Positions 51,841-62,831 of a DNA stretch of 64,000 nucleotides are shown piece by piece. Location: NCBI GenBank assembly GCA_016748015.1, contig JAAOMT010000694.1:335847-399846 (forward strand). Direction: 5' to 3'. A program made the position numbers and the translations under genes. Every line of letters begins with the position of its first letter. Position 1 is the first letter of the stretch. The DNA is from Geosiphon pyriformis (taxonomy: Eukaryota; Glomeromycota; Glomeromycetes; Archaeosporales; Geosiphonaceae). Below the pieces are notes generated by a model. The model was not told the origin of the DNA. It made no database searches and worked only from the letters and a program-made list of their open reading frames with translations.

Positions 51841-52214
51841 AATATTTACTTGAATAAAATGTTCATGTCAAATAACGAAATATTTACAAAATATTTTTAA
51901 TTAGTTGGTCGCACACGAAATCCGAATTTACAAATAACCAGGATAAACTGATAGATATTATTATTATTTCAAAATGTGGTAAGTTAACCCATTTGTAAGC
52001 TAACAGAAAAATATACATTATTCAAACTTCAAAACATATCAAATGGTAATTCTATACAAATTTAACTTCCACAGATTAATCTCCACCTATATATGGATAT
52101 ATGTATATATGTATAACTTCTCTCTAGATATTTAATGTTATCATTTTTCCGATTTTTGAAATATACACTCATTCAATAATCCCTTTTTAAACACTTAAAA
52201 TCTATCATATTGAT
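51841..52214. other. Shared 3' spacer of convergent methyltransferase genes
   Basis: A 374-bp A+T-rich gap that must hold both 3' UTRs and polyadenylation sites. No clear transcription-termination structure was recognised. Confidence 0.6.
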
Positions 52215-53636
52215 CTATATTTTTCTAGCAAAAACTCTACATATGGGAATACTTGTCTTACTTTGCTCGCACTCAACTTCTACACGTTCATATAATAGAT
52301 CATGTTGTTCTGGCGATATTTCAAGCAATTGGCAGACCCTTTCACGTGATAAATTTGATATATTTCTTAATTCTTTTTTCGCCTAGAAAACAGATCGAGA
52401 AATTATATTTTATTTTAGCTCAAAAGCAAAAAAGAAAAAAAAAAGATTCTTGTTACTCACCAATTCACCTAATCTGTTACCCCAATCCCCTATTGGGATC
52501 AATTTCTCTTCCTTTGTGATGTTTACTACTAATTTTGTATCTTCTAGAAAATGGCTCAAATGTGAGCTGATTTCCAGATTTATACCTTTATCTCGGAATG
52601 AATCTCTAACTGCAAAAAAATAAATCAAAATTTACAACGAATCAATCGATCAAAAGAAATTTGTGAATACCAAATTCAAAATCATATCACAAAATTTAAT
52701 GATTTTTTACTCACATCCGGTCAATACAGCCTCAGTAACCCGCCCACACTGATGCCACTTGAAATCACTCTCACAAATCTCGATCCATCCACCACTTTTG
52801 GTAACTCTAACAATCTCTAATACAGCCTTCGACCATTGCTCGTAGGTCAGATCCATCGCCAAAAATCTTATATGTACTAAATCAAATGTGGATAATTCAA
52901 AAGGTAAACCCTCTGTTATATTCCATTCAAAGAATCGTGTATTTTTTGGCCGTGATGTTGTGGGAAAGTTGGGAGAATTATCGAGACCTGTGAATGTTGT
53001 TGAAGGGAAGTCTTTGCATGTGTCTAAAATCCAGGTTCCTGTGCCACATCTTTACACGTGGAATTCAAAGAAGGTGAGATTTTGGAAAAAAGAAATAACC
53101 GAATTTTTAAAAAATATATATACCCAATATCTAAAACTCTCGTTCGTCTAGATTTTAATCGCCTTGAGATCGGGGATGAAAAATTTGACTGCCACGCAAA
53201 CCTTAGCAAATGGTGTTTCAAAGTTGATTGGTCCAAGTCATTATCATTTTCAGGCTATCAATTAAACGAAAAAGGGTTAAAATGATTCATTTATACAATA
53301 AAAACCATGAAAATGATCACCTGGGATGATTTAATTAGGCTTAAGACTCACTAGCAAATACTCTACATCCTCTTCAATACGCTCTTCATAGATCTCGCAC
53401 AAAAATTCAGATCTTGCCTTTCTCCCATCCTCTTCTTCCACATGTGTGTACTCTGAGTAAAAAGATGATCGTGAAATTTCGGATTGAATTAGCGTGATGG
53501 ATTTTGAGGGGCGTTGTCTGAAAGTCAGTGTTCGTCCTAAGGATGAGTTAGATGAGAAGTTTTTTAATGACTTTTGAGGAGAATCGTAGTCGACATTTGT
53601 GGATATTTTTCTTCGTTTGCTCATCGTTGTCCCCAT
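52215..53636 (-). CDS. SAM-dependent methyltransferase, compact paralogue (355 aa)
   Basis: Exons 53636-53352, 53254-53124, 53049-52715, 52609-52461 and 52382-52215 join in frame (355 residues). The start is ATG (MGTTMSKRRKISTN), with a basic KRRK motif that could direct nuclear entry. The core follows: FLCEIYEERIEEDVEYLL, HHLLRFAW, motif I VLDIGCGTGTWIL, FTGLDNSPNF, FDLVHIRFL and VRVTKSGGWIEICE. The C-terminal part (RDSFRDKGINLEI, PIGDWGNRLGEL, ISPEQHDLLYE, CRVFARKI) parallels the neighbour at 49.4-51.8 kb. Three introns match the neighbour in place and phase: inside LD(I/V)G|CGTG (phase 2), before RxxxxxKGIN (phase 1), and after (G/S)(E/D)L (phase 0). The neighbour's intron before DTFDL is absent here, and this gene has an extra one near its N-terminus. 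No Asn runs. Confidence 0.92.
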
Positions 53637-53945
53637 GTTATTAGTTATGTATATTTTGAAATCTAGTTTATGAATCGAGGTAAATTTTGAAATATCATTT
53701 ATGTTAGGAAGAGTTGTGAATACTTCTATATGAAACTTTTAAGTAAAATATGTTAGGATGGCAACAAAATTAAATTTATATATTATTTTTTGAATTCTAT
53801 AACGAGCACATAAGCTCATAAAGGAATGACTAAAAATATAATTTCTATATTTCTCTTAAAAAACGGAATAATCAGAGGGAAAAGTGCAGGCTATGAGATC
53901 ATCAACTTCTAAATATGACGAGAAAATAAATATTCCTCAATCATT

Positions 53946-53972
53946 AATTATTATTATTATTATTATTATTAT
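53946..53972. repeat. (TTA)n microsatellite
   Basis: Eight or nine perfect ATT units. Confidence 0.95.
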
Positions 53973-54924
53973 TTATTGTGGTCTAAATAAATCAAATAAA
54001 ATTTTGATTGGTGTTTCACGTTCCATGATGTAAAATTGTGAATCCAAAAGAATTTTTAAACATTACTACTAATGCAATAAATCGTTTATTATACATGTAC
54101 ATGCATTCTAACTTAAAATTCACATTTTGAGTCATTTGATGATGTACATCTTTCATAGGTCACGCTATTTCAATAAAAAACCATTTTTGTTACCAATTGG
54201 TTCTATAGAAATGCATAATACATTTAATAGCCTAACTCAATTTGTAGTGCTAAAAAAAGATTAAAGAATCTTTTAAACAATAAACGGTGTACAGTTTGTT
54301 TGGTTTCTACTGATTGATGATACCATTTCACTGAAAATGAATATACTTTTCAATTTTTGGTTTTTCAAAATAAAATTTTTAATTCTAAAAAAATTCTTAT
54401 TTAATGAATGAAAATAAATATATGGTAATAAAACTTTTATAATTCTGTAGCTGAACAAGAATTCACTGTCATATTGCAAAGAAAGCTCAAGAACAAAAAC
54501 ATCATCACATGATTTTCAATGAAAATTTAAAATCCAGTTTTCGATTGAATTAAAAATTTTGCTAGCTTCAAAAAATTAATTAGGAACTTCTTGCTGGTGA
54601 ATTTTAGAAAAAAGCGAGTTAAATGCAATTACAAAATTAGCTTCTATAAAGCATACAGTTTTCTTATTTCTTATGAATTTTCTAAGCCAACGAGGCCGTC
54701 GCTATTTAAAATAAACACAAAAATGGTTATTATTTGAATTTCTAATTGCTTCCAATAAAAATTGTCTGAATTATCAGCTCAAAAGTTTTTGTTTTTCTCA
54801 ACCTTTTTCAGAATTGTCAGTTCATTTGATTCGGATTGTTTTTCTTCATTATTTACCCTCTTTTAACGAAATATGAAAGGGTTAGCTTATATGGGGCGTG
54901 CTGTAACGAAACCAAGGTTAACAG

Positions 54925-54934
54925 GTGACGTCAC
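54925..54934. promoter_or_regulatory. Perfect CRE-like palindrome GTGACGTCAC
   Basis: A 10-bp perfect palindrome that contains TGACGTCA, the classical ATF/CREB bZIP site. Nearest genes start more than 1 kb away, so its target, if any, is unclear. Confidence 0.35.
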
Positions 54935-55204
54935 TCGGTCATCAGCCTCGAAGATTTTAACTATTCCTTTCATGGTAACAGTTAAAATTATCAATTATTC
55001 AACCAGACCCTTCTTTAAAGCTAATGGCAATTCTCTGACTATGAGCGATTTTGCTTCATTTTCCATCTTTTTCTTAGTCAGATAGTGATTTTATAATGCT
55101 ATTCAAAACAACTGTCTGCCATTAAAGTAAAATAATATATATAGTTAATATACCCTCATAAAAAGGATATAAGTATATTAAAAGAATAGAAAAATAGAAA
55201 ACAT

Positions 55205-55920
55205 TATGACAAATAACATAATTAGTGAACTCAAGAGAGAAATAAGGAATTATTAGATTAAATAGAACAATTAAAAGAAAATTTTCAAGTTAGGGAAGAA
55301 AATAATGTCTTAACAGAAGCAGAAATCAGACATGAGTAATCAAAGCTTTAAGTGAACGAGATGGTAGAATTACTAATGATCCAAAAGAAAAAACAGTTAC
55401 TGGAATTGAACAAATTCAGGGTGGTGAGAATTGACCTAAATTTTGTGAAACATGTACTACTAAACAAGCTCGCACAAGATTTATTTGTTTACTTTATCAC
55501 TACATTGAATTTTTATGAGGATTGATTTAAACATTATGATGAAATTAAGAATTAACAGGGTCTCGAAAACTTGGAGAAAATTATCACAGAAGTGTTGTGA
55601 AATCATCATGCTGAAGAAGTATCAAAAAACGAAAATTTGCAAGAAAAGTTGGAAGAGAAGTCACAAGGGTTAAGAAAAAATGATAAAAGATTTGAAGATG
55701 AAAGAAAGGAAAGAGAAGAATTACGAAAAATAATAAACAAAATATCAATGTTAACTCACTTGGACAGTGGTTGGCTTGACAAGGTGAAATCAGTTATAAT
55801 GGTAGCCATTTTGCAATATTGATAGATACATTCAAGCCAATCAGTAATTGGCTGCTTGAATTCACAAAATTTCTCAAGATCGTGATAGGTCTATTGTAGG
55901 TTCAGCAAAGACAGCAAGTT
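55205..55920 (+). pseudogene. Decayed coiled-coil coding relic, family unknown
   Basis: Lys/Glu-rich coding-like stretches in several frames: around 55,270-55,340 EQLKENFQ, then EENNVLTEAEIRHE; later FVKHVLLNKLAQDLFVYFIT; and at 55,637-55,822 EKLEEKSQGLRKNDKRFEDE followed by RKEREELRKIINKIS, a heptad-like coiled coil. A shifted frame at about 55,790 reads SYNGSHFAILIDTF. It could be the remains of a retrotransposon gag or a structural coiled-coil gene. Stops and frame changes show it is not intact. Confidence 0.4.
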
Positions 55921-56009
55921 AACTGTTGATTTTAGTGTCAACCTACTTCACATAAAATTACAAAGAGTTAAGCCTCGACGATTAGACACATTTCAATGAG
56001 AAATACTAT

Positions 56010-56500
56010 ACCTCACCCAAATCTTCGTCTCTTGATCCAGATTCATTTTCCTGGTGAGCGGCTATTACAAACTTCATACCTTGGTCTCTCCTCAACGTCC
56101 TACATGAAAGAAAACGAAAACATCCGTTAAAATCCCAATAGCATCACGATGACAACCATAGCAATAGCATACACCCACATAATCATCATTGTAAGCACAG
56201 GCTTTGCGTTTGAGAGTAGGATTGAGTGCATTGCTCAACGCATGTTCTTGAATAGTCACTGAACTGATAAAAATTTCCTCCGCTGCATCGGCTGTGGCAT
56301 GCATCGCAACATCTGTGATCCTTTCTTAGTGGTAGTCGAAAACGTGAACATTTCATATCAAGCTCCGAGCTAAAAAGCCACGAGGAAACAATACGCACCT
56401 TGCTGACTCGCTTATCTATAGCGATCATCCTGAATTTTCCGCGTGCTTCCAAATATCGATTTTTTAATATTGTTTCTCGAATAGAGCGAAATAAGTGTTA
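56010..56500 (-). CDS. Tentative small spliced gene, product unknown
   Basis: On the minus strand an exon ending RETILKNRYLEARGKFRMIA and IDKRVSKV (to 56,395) can splice in phase 1 over an 82-nt GT-AG intron (56,313-56,394) into HVAMHATADAAEEIFISSVT, QEHALSNALNPTLKRKACAY and NDDY. A further intron (GTG-rich donor near 56,178, acceptor near 56,102) may lead to a short tail such as DQGMKFVIAAHQENESGSRD. The helix-loop-helix pattern and basic residues loosely recall a histone-fold protein, but I cannot confirm that. The 5' end is unresolved because a stop lies upstream of the first exon piece. Confidence 0.3.
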
Positions 56501-56519
56501 ATAAACATATATTCATTTT

Positions 56520-57060
56520 CCGGTATCGGAGGTTGATGATTATGAAGTCTATTATGCCTAACCGCGCATAATACGATGGGACTCATGTCCAGATCGTATT
56601 ACGCTCCCCACTTCAAGCAAGCAGCAGAATTGCCTTGCGCGACAAAGTCGCTCGACAGCAGTCGCAGGGTGTGGTTAGACACTTCCGACATACTGACATG
56701 TGGACACCATGATGAGAATCCTATGGCCTACATCATGACGCTCTCTTCCCCACCTAGGTAGTCAGCAGAAAACCCGGATAATCGACAGCAGTCGTGGGGC
56801 GTAGCATATGTCCCTCTGCCAGGAGTTTACTTCATAGAAACAAGAGAAAATCTGACCTTGATGCTAACATAAAGAGCCAATGCCTTCTTGTTTCTGCGAC
56901 TGCCAGCAGGAAGCTCGTTTGTTGGTAATTTTAGCTCGTTGGATAATGCAGTGTGTGCATCTCTAGATGTGCAGGAGGGTTGTTTGTTGATAAAGTAAAT
57001 ATCCCAGTCAACCACGTCTCCCCACAAACTGGGCTCCCAGTCTAGTGAGAAGAGAGCGTG
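56520..57060. other. GC-richer patch with hairpin and repeated 13-mer
   Basis: A stretch of roughly 45-50% G+C inside AT-rich DNA. The 13-mer TCGACAGCAGTCG occurs twice (56,652 and 56,782), each time followed by a G-rich run. Open frames on both strands (56,576-56,761 plus, 56,827-57,027 minus) are short and motif-free. It could be a non-coding RNA locus, a mobile-element fragment or a CpG-rich regulatory patch. Confidence 0.5.
56564..56604. other. Strong hairpin (nested inverted repeat)
   Basis: TAATACGAT (56,569-56,577) pairs perfectly with ATCGTATTA (56,593-56,601). Inside, GGAC (56,579-56,582) pairs with GTCC (56,587-56,590) around a TCAT loop. Outside, GCG (56,564-56,566) can pair with CGC (56,602-56,604). 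In all about 16 bp with small bulges. Confidence 0.8.
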
Positions 57061-57791
57061 GAAGCTAGACTCTGCTTAAGACTTACATAAGCACCAAAGT
57101 AAAACGAAAGTTTACCGGGATATCTGAGTTCTTCTATTTTTTCAGCCATTTAGATGACGACGTTACGTGAATGAATGATCCTAGGAAATATGTAAATTTC
57201 CAACTTGCCTGATAAGCCACAAGTCATTCTATCTTGAAGATTCAAAAATTGAAATTTTGATGATTGAGTAGATTTACTGACTGTGAAAACTTACTTGCAA
57301 CGGAAGAGAATAATTTTTTCATTAATTTATGCTCAAAAACATTTTCTTACTCAAGTTTTTAGGGAATCCCAAAAATGGTAGCTTGCATTAAGTTGCTTCT
57401 TTATGTTAAAATTGTTGAATGTACAATTATTTAGTGATTCAACAAGCAAACTACCCGAACAAAAAATGTAATATCAAAATAATTTTGATTCTTTAAAGGA
57501 ATTTATTCTTTGAAAAAAGATCTTCATTCACTAAAGTAGTAGAAAAAAATACAGATTTCTTTAAGCTTCCAAAAATTTTGGTTCTATTTTGGGAAGCATT
57601 ACGATAAAGTTTCTGAGATGACCCCTAAAATGCCTGTCAGACTCGACCTTAACCAAATTTGGTTCCCATTTGAGGCTTAATTCAATTTCTGGATTATCTT
57701 ACCACAAATGATCTCCCTGTACACTTCGCAAGTTTGGCTGAAGATAAAATCCCCCTAATATATATCAGGTGGTTTCCTCTCATATAGCGTT
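57061..57791. other. Spacer, no gene seen
   Basis: Intergenic sequence of moderate G+C. Nothing supported. Confidence 0.5.
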
Positions 57792-57917
57792 ATGTTTAGT
57801 CTTCGATGGTCACAACGATTTCTTGTAGCATTCACTTCCACCAACAAATTTAATCAAAATATTTTTTCTACCTCTCGATCATACTTCTCAACTCAATATC
57901 CCTTTTTCCCGCCATGA
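57792..57917 (+). CDS. Short ORF resembling a mitochondrial presequence (41 aa)
   Basis: ATG at 57,792 opens MFSLRWSQRFLVAFTSTNKF, and the frame continues with NQNIFSTSRSYFSTQYPFFPP before TGA. It has Arg/Ser/Phe-rich composition, no acidic residues and an RSYFST element, like a cleavable mitochondrial import signal. After the stop another frame gives HEDDNLIIIITVTQTRL. This could be a first exon whose partner is missing, a truncated gene, or chance. Confidence 0.25.
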   Translation: MFSLRWSQRFLVAFTSTNKFNQNIFSTSRSYFSTQYPFFPP

Positions 57918-58135
57918 GGATGACAATTTGATCATCATTATCACTGTCACTCAAACTCGATTAAGTTTTATTTATAAATAAACCATTCTTTACCATATTT
58001 AAAAATCACGCTTCACTAACCTTTTGTCCAACTCTAATGTCAAAGGTAAGAGTTTCTTGTGCTTTGGTAAAAACTTGTTTTCTGCCCCTCAATTAAATTT
58101 GAAATTGCAAGTTTCTCCATTTCTATCTCGAATTG

Positions 58136-59832
58136 ATGGAATCCCTTTTCGGTTTTCGAGGGTAAGGAAATCTGGCTGCATTTCGATTTTTTTTTTCAAA
58201 GAAAAAGAACTAAGATTTCAAATGATCCTTCAAAGAAGCCACGAATCGTTATACCTGGACTCTTGATCGATGGTTCACCTTTACAGTCACCTACCAAAAG
58301 TGAAGAATCATATGAGAAGGATTTAATTCGTACTCAAAAAGAATTTCAGGAATTTAATGAGTATCTAGATGAAATATCACAAAGCGTTGAGAAGCTGGTG
58401 AAAGAGGCTCCAGACTGGTTGAATGAAATTGAAGAAATAAAACAGAAACAAGGTAAGAAGGTAAGAAGGGTTCATCTTTCCTTAGCAAATTGGTAGATTT
58501 TCTGAAAGCTTACATGGATTTACTTAAATCCATGGTGACTTAAAGTCCTTCAATCAAAACACGTATTGCCTTCAGGCAGTTCAAGCCGCATGTTTATGTC
58601 TGTGAAGCCGTTTTTATTTTTAATTTCAAAGTCAGCTATCTTGGGTCTAGCATATTTTTCATTTATTTCTTGGTAAATTATAACGTCATTCGGTCATTAA
58701 TTTAGATAAAGTCGAACAATCTATAACTGTCACACTTGAGGAGGTGTGTGATTCTGGGCATCATTTGGATAGATTGCAGAAAATGCAAGATGAAGCAAAT
58801 GAAAAAATAAACAAAGACCTGTTGGAAATTCAAAAACAACTTAGTGAGGTAATTTTCAAAGGTATTTCTTTCATTGAAGATTTCAAATGAATTTATTATA
58901 TACATATATGTTAAATTCATTTACAGCTTTTAAAAACCCATCAAGCATCAAGCGTCAAAATTGAAAATATCGATCATAGTCAGGCACAATCTAATCAGCA
59001 ACTTGACATAATGTTACAAGCTATACATGAATATGCTCGATTAATTGACGAATGTAGTAGCACAATCAAAAATTTTGATGATATCGGTGCTCCTGTTAAA
59101 TATGAGTCATTGGATTTTTCACCATTTAAAAAAGGAGAGGTATGTAGAACTTTTTTGGTTCAATTGGTGTCGTCTTCCTAATTTCTTATATTAATATTCA
59201 GTTTATGAAAGGGCAGCATTTCATATTTCGAAGAACATATTTATCTTGCAAGTCGAGCGCTTACACCCTGTACAAGTTTATCAACATCTCGATCGGCATC
59301 CCCGAAATTTTTTCTAAAATCAGCTGGCATTTTATCACCGTTTAGCAGTTCATCAAATCAATCACCTGAGCTGCGGCCCTGGTCATTCTTACCCATTAGA
59401 CAAACAGCAAAGCCCAAGCAGAGGCCTTTAAGACCACTGCCATATTATATACTTCGGCACCAACAACTCCTTTTGATGGCAATGCGCCGAGCGGCTGTTG
59501 GTCTGAAATTCTTTTTATACGCGAAACAATTGAATGATTTGAAAAATGGGTATCCGGACTTAGATTTTAATTTATTTGGTGATTCCATAGACAATCGAAT
59601 ATTGGCAGAGTATACTTATCACACAAAATCATCAGGTTTTTACTCTAAGGACATTTATTACGATGATGATACTGAAAATTGGCGGACTAATAAAGATGGA
59701 AGAGGTAACATTAGAATCCAGCAAGGTTGTAGAAAAGTTAGCATCTTAATACGAAGATGGGGCCGTGTTTTTCACTCCTATGATTTGCTAAAGTTTGATG
59801 AACGAAGCACAGTTGTCAAGCCAGCGGGATAG
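58136..59832 (+). CDS. Coiled-coil protein of unknown function (417 aa)
   Basis: Exons 58136-58161, 58202-58452, 58706-58848, 58927-59139 and 59212-59832 join in frame (417 residues). The ATG at 58,136 gives MESLFGFRG, joined across a short 40-nt intron to KRTKISNDPSKKPR, a basic, NLS-like start; a more upstream start is possible. Residues about 40-235 are helical, rich in Glu, Gln, Lys, Ile and Leu (IRTQKEFQEFNEYLDEISQS; LDRLQKMQDEANEKINKDLL; LLKTHQASS), and should form coiled coils. A Ser/Pro-rich linker (LSTSRSASPK, SPFSSSSNQSPELRPW) leads to a globular C-terminus (GLKFFLYAKQLNDLKNGYPD; LDFNLFGDSIDNRILAEYTY; SILIRRWGRVFHSYDLLKFD). I recognise no family. The architecture would suit a structural or adaptor protein. 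Confidence 0.75.
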
Positions 59833-62470
59833 AATTAGCATCGAAAATGATGAAAATACAAAATTTTAATTTTAAGGCAACTCAATTCAAAAACCAGCAG
59901 TTTTTAAAAAACCAATTCAGTTTCCAAATCATTGATAATTTTAAGCAAATGAGAAAAGAATAATTACATTTCAGTACCACAGTAATTTTGTGAATTTAAT
60001 ACAAGAAAGTTATTTAAAGCCCCAAGTTTTTAAAACCCTTTCAAGTCCATCTGAGAAGCAACTAATCACTCATAATTGAGTTGTATCTTTAGGAATTAAT
60101 TAATTTAGAATATGAAAATCTCTTTAATACATATTCTTATTTCAGTTAGATTGAACCTTTTTTATTAAATGTCTCCACTTTTATTAAATAAGCAAAAGTT
60201 GAATTTTATCAATTTTGTAAAATTGATATTTTGGAATATTTGAAAACTCTCACGTAATGCAAATTTTCAAAGAAAATCTGTCCATTTTATATTCTTGAAT
60301 TTTTTTCATTTGGGAATATATAAAAGCACTTTTGTTTATCCATCTATACCTCAATCAATAAAATAACTTTTTAAGAAGCTTTCTACAGAAAATTAAGCTT
60401 AATTAACACAATAATTAGCATGCATATTCTTTTATTTTATTTTCGCCTACCACATTGCATGGTGTATAAAGTGTACTTATTTTTCTCGAGATTTTAATAA
60501 AAATCTGGTCTTATAATCTTGTGATATTTTTAAAATGCTTTAATATGAAATTTTGAGTGGTAAATTTATCATACTCACAGAATTAATGATTTTGAAAACT
60601 TTCCAATGTTTAATTCTGCTCCAAATAGCAAAATAAAACGAAAATAGTTACAGTGTTTTCGAACATTCCAGAAAAAAATTCTGTATTTGATTACAATGAT
60701 AATATGATTATTTATTTAAATTTATACCTAACTTACATAGCTTTTTCAAGTTACTTAATAATGTGATGAATTATTTAACTTTATGTAAAACCTATAAAAG
60801 TAATACATTGTAGCTATTCATTCTATATATTTTTCAACAAATTGAACATTAACACATAACATTATTTATTTAAGCACAAGCAAAATCATTGAAATAAATA
60901 AACAGCAATTTATGCGAAAGATAAAAATTACCTATGCCGAATCAGTTCAAACTATCAGCAAGAAGACAAATTGCCTATTTGGAATAACACTTTTCAAAGC
61001 ACAAAAGCATTAATGACATGGTTTAAGGCTTAATTGGAAATACAGAGGCTTTGCAGTTTTTCTGAAATGAATAAATACAGAATAAAAAATTATGCAAAAA
61101 GCATGTTAAAAATATTAATTTTAAAACATAAAATTTATCTCTACTGTCAATTATACAAAATTTAAAATATTGTTTTGTTTTGCAATAAATTATTTAAGTA
61201 AATTTTACTTGTGTATATTAAAGTTATTTAATGTGTAAATTAAAAGTCTTGGCTTTATTAAAAATAATATAAAAATTATATCTTTAAATTTTAATGTGTG
61301 TATATTTATAGTTATTTAATTATACCAAAAATATAGTGTTATATTTATTGGCTTTTTATATACATAACAAGTTTTATAATAAATACATTTAGAAAAATAA
61401 TAAATACAAATATTGCAAATTAATTTAGAACAATTAAATACAGTAATACATGTTAATAAAAATTTATTATTAATTTTTATTAAAAATATTGTTAAAAGTT
61501 TAACAACATTAATTTTAATTCTGTGTGTATTTTATAAATTACAAGTTTTTTAAAATTTTATAACCTTTTAAAAACAGTTAAAAAATTTTAATTTGTAAAT
61601 ATCATTGATTCTCTTAAATTAAAAAATAAAATTTTTATGCTGTCAATTGTAACATGACAAATTTTGTTTTTATATAAAAATTTAGTAAGTATTAAATCAT
61701 TTTTTTGGTTAAAAAAACTTTTTTTTGTGTAAACTATATATCTTTTTTGTTCTTTTTTTTGTTTAGAATAAGACAGTATCTTTAAATTTAATAATATGCT
61801 AGATAATATTTGTTTTTTCCAAAAAAAAATTTATTAAAATATAACTAAATTATCTTGATATTTTTTGAGTTAATTATTATTAAGTAATTTGTTTTGTGCT
61901 TGCTTATTTTTTTCCTGATATAAAATTAATTTTTCTAATAAATTGGACAAGATTTATATTTAATGTCAAAAAAACAAAAAGGTTAATTTCATCAGTATTT
62001 AACCTTAGAATTAGGCCACCAATAATTTTGTCTAGCTTTTTTTCTGGATTGGCAGAGCAAAATTTTTTAAGTATATTATAGTAAAACCAGCAGATAAGTT
62101 TTTTTATTGACCATTATTAGCTTAATCAAAAATTTAGTGGTTTTTTTTTTACTTTTATTTTTTTATTGTTTTAAACTTATTTTGTTTAAATTTGCTGTTT
62201 TTCTATTTTAGCAAACATTGTTTAATAACAATAATTTGCTATTATGGATATTTTATTATATTAAATAGTAAATTCACATAATTTTTTATTGAACAAGGCT
62301 TTGGCTTTTTTTACCCATTTATTGTCAATAATAATTATATATTTTTTAGTTCCCGAAATTCTTATATTAGTTGTAATCCAAATAAATATGACATTCGCGA
62401 TTTTAAAATTTTTTGTTTTTATATATATTTGTTTCCAAACCGAATTTTCCATCAAATTTTCTTGGTTGTT
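59833..62470. other. AT-rich intergenic region, no gene seen
   Basis: About 2.6 kb of low-complexity DNA. The frame at 61,896-62,081 and those around 62,261-62,501 are hydrophobic strings or shadows. Nothing supported. Confidence 0.6.
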
Positions 62471-62499
62471 ATTTAGATTTTCGTTTTTGCTTTGGAGAT

Positions 62500-62831
62500 A
62501 ATGTTTTGAATGCGAAAATTAATCTGTTTGATTTGGTTAGTGAATTTATCAATCACGTGTCACGTATTACTGAGACTTTTATTGGTCGTTTTATCGGATC
62601 CCAATTTAAATTATTTAAAATTTTGGAAGACCAGGTAGGATATCTTTAATGACTTCAAATGTCTTGCACATAGAATCATATAAAGCCTTAGGCAACCCAT
62701 AAATATTGACCACCTTATTTGTAGCGTTAGTAAACGACAAGTTTCCAACACATGGTTAACCAAAGGTACAGATAAAAATTTTTAATTAATAGGCATTGGA
62801 GCGATTTGAGAGTGTGTTGCAGGGAAAGGTA
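62500..62831 (+). CDS. Exon-like fragment of an unknown gene
   Basis: The plus strand reads VLNAKINLFDLVSEFINHVS, continuing RITETFIGRFIGSQFKLFKI, LEDQ, up to a GTAGGA donor at 62,635. After a TTAATAG acceptor near 62,793 it continues in frame as ALERFESVLQGK up to a GTAAGA donor. The amphipathic, non-AT-biased amino-acid use and paired splice signals suggest real exons. No clear start, end or family could be found, so this may be a fragment or relic. Confidence 0.3.

Larger units (their letters stand above)
53637..55200. other. Intergenic, with microsatellite and CRE-like palindrome
   Basis: The promoter side of the compact methyltransferase lies at the left end. A (TTA)n microsatellite at 53,946-53,972 and the palindrome GTGACGTCAC at 54,925-54,934 are the only features I can name. 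The frame at 54,873-55,085 is weak and not accepted as a gene. Confidence 0.55.

Noticed and set aside
62261-62501. Overlapping hydrophobic ORFs on both strands
   Set aside because: Mirror-image AT-rich readings of the same bases, no independent support.
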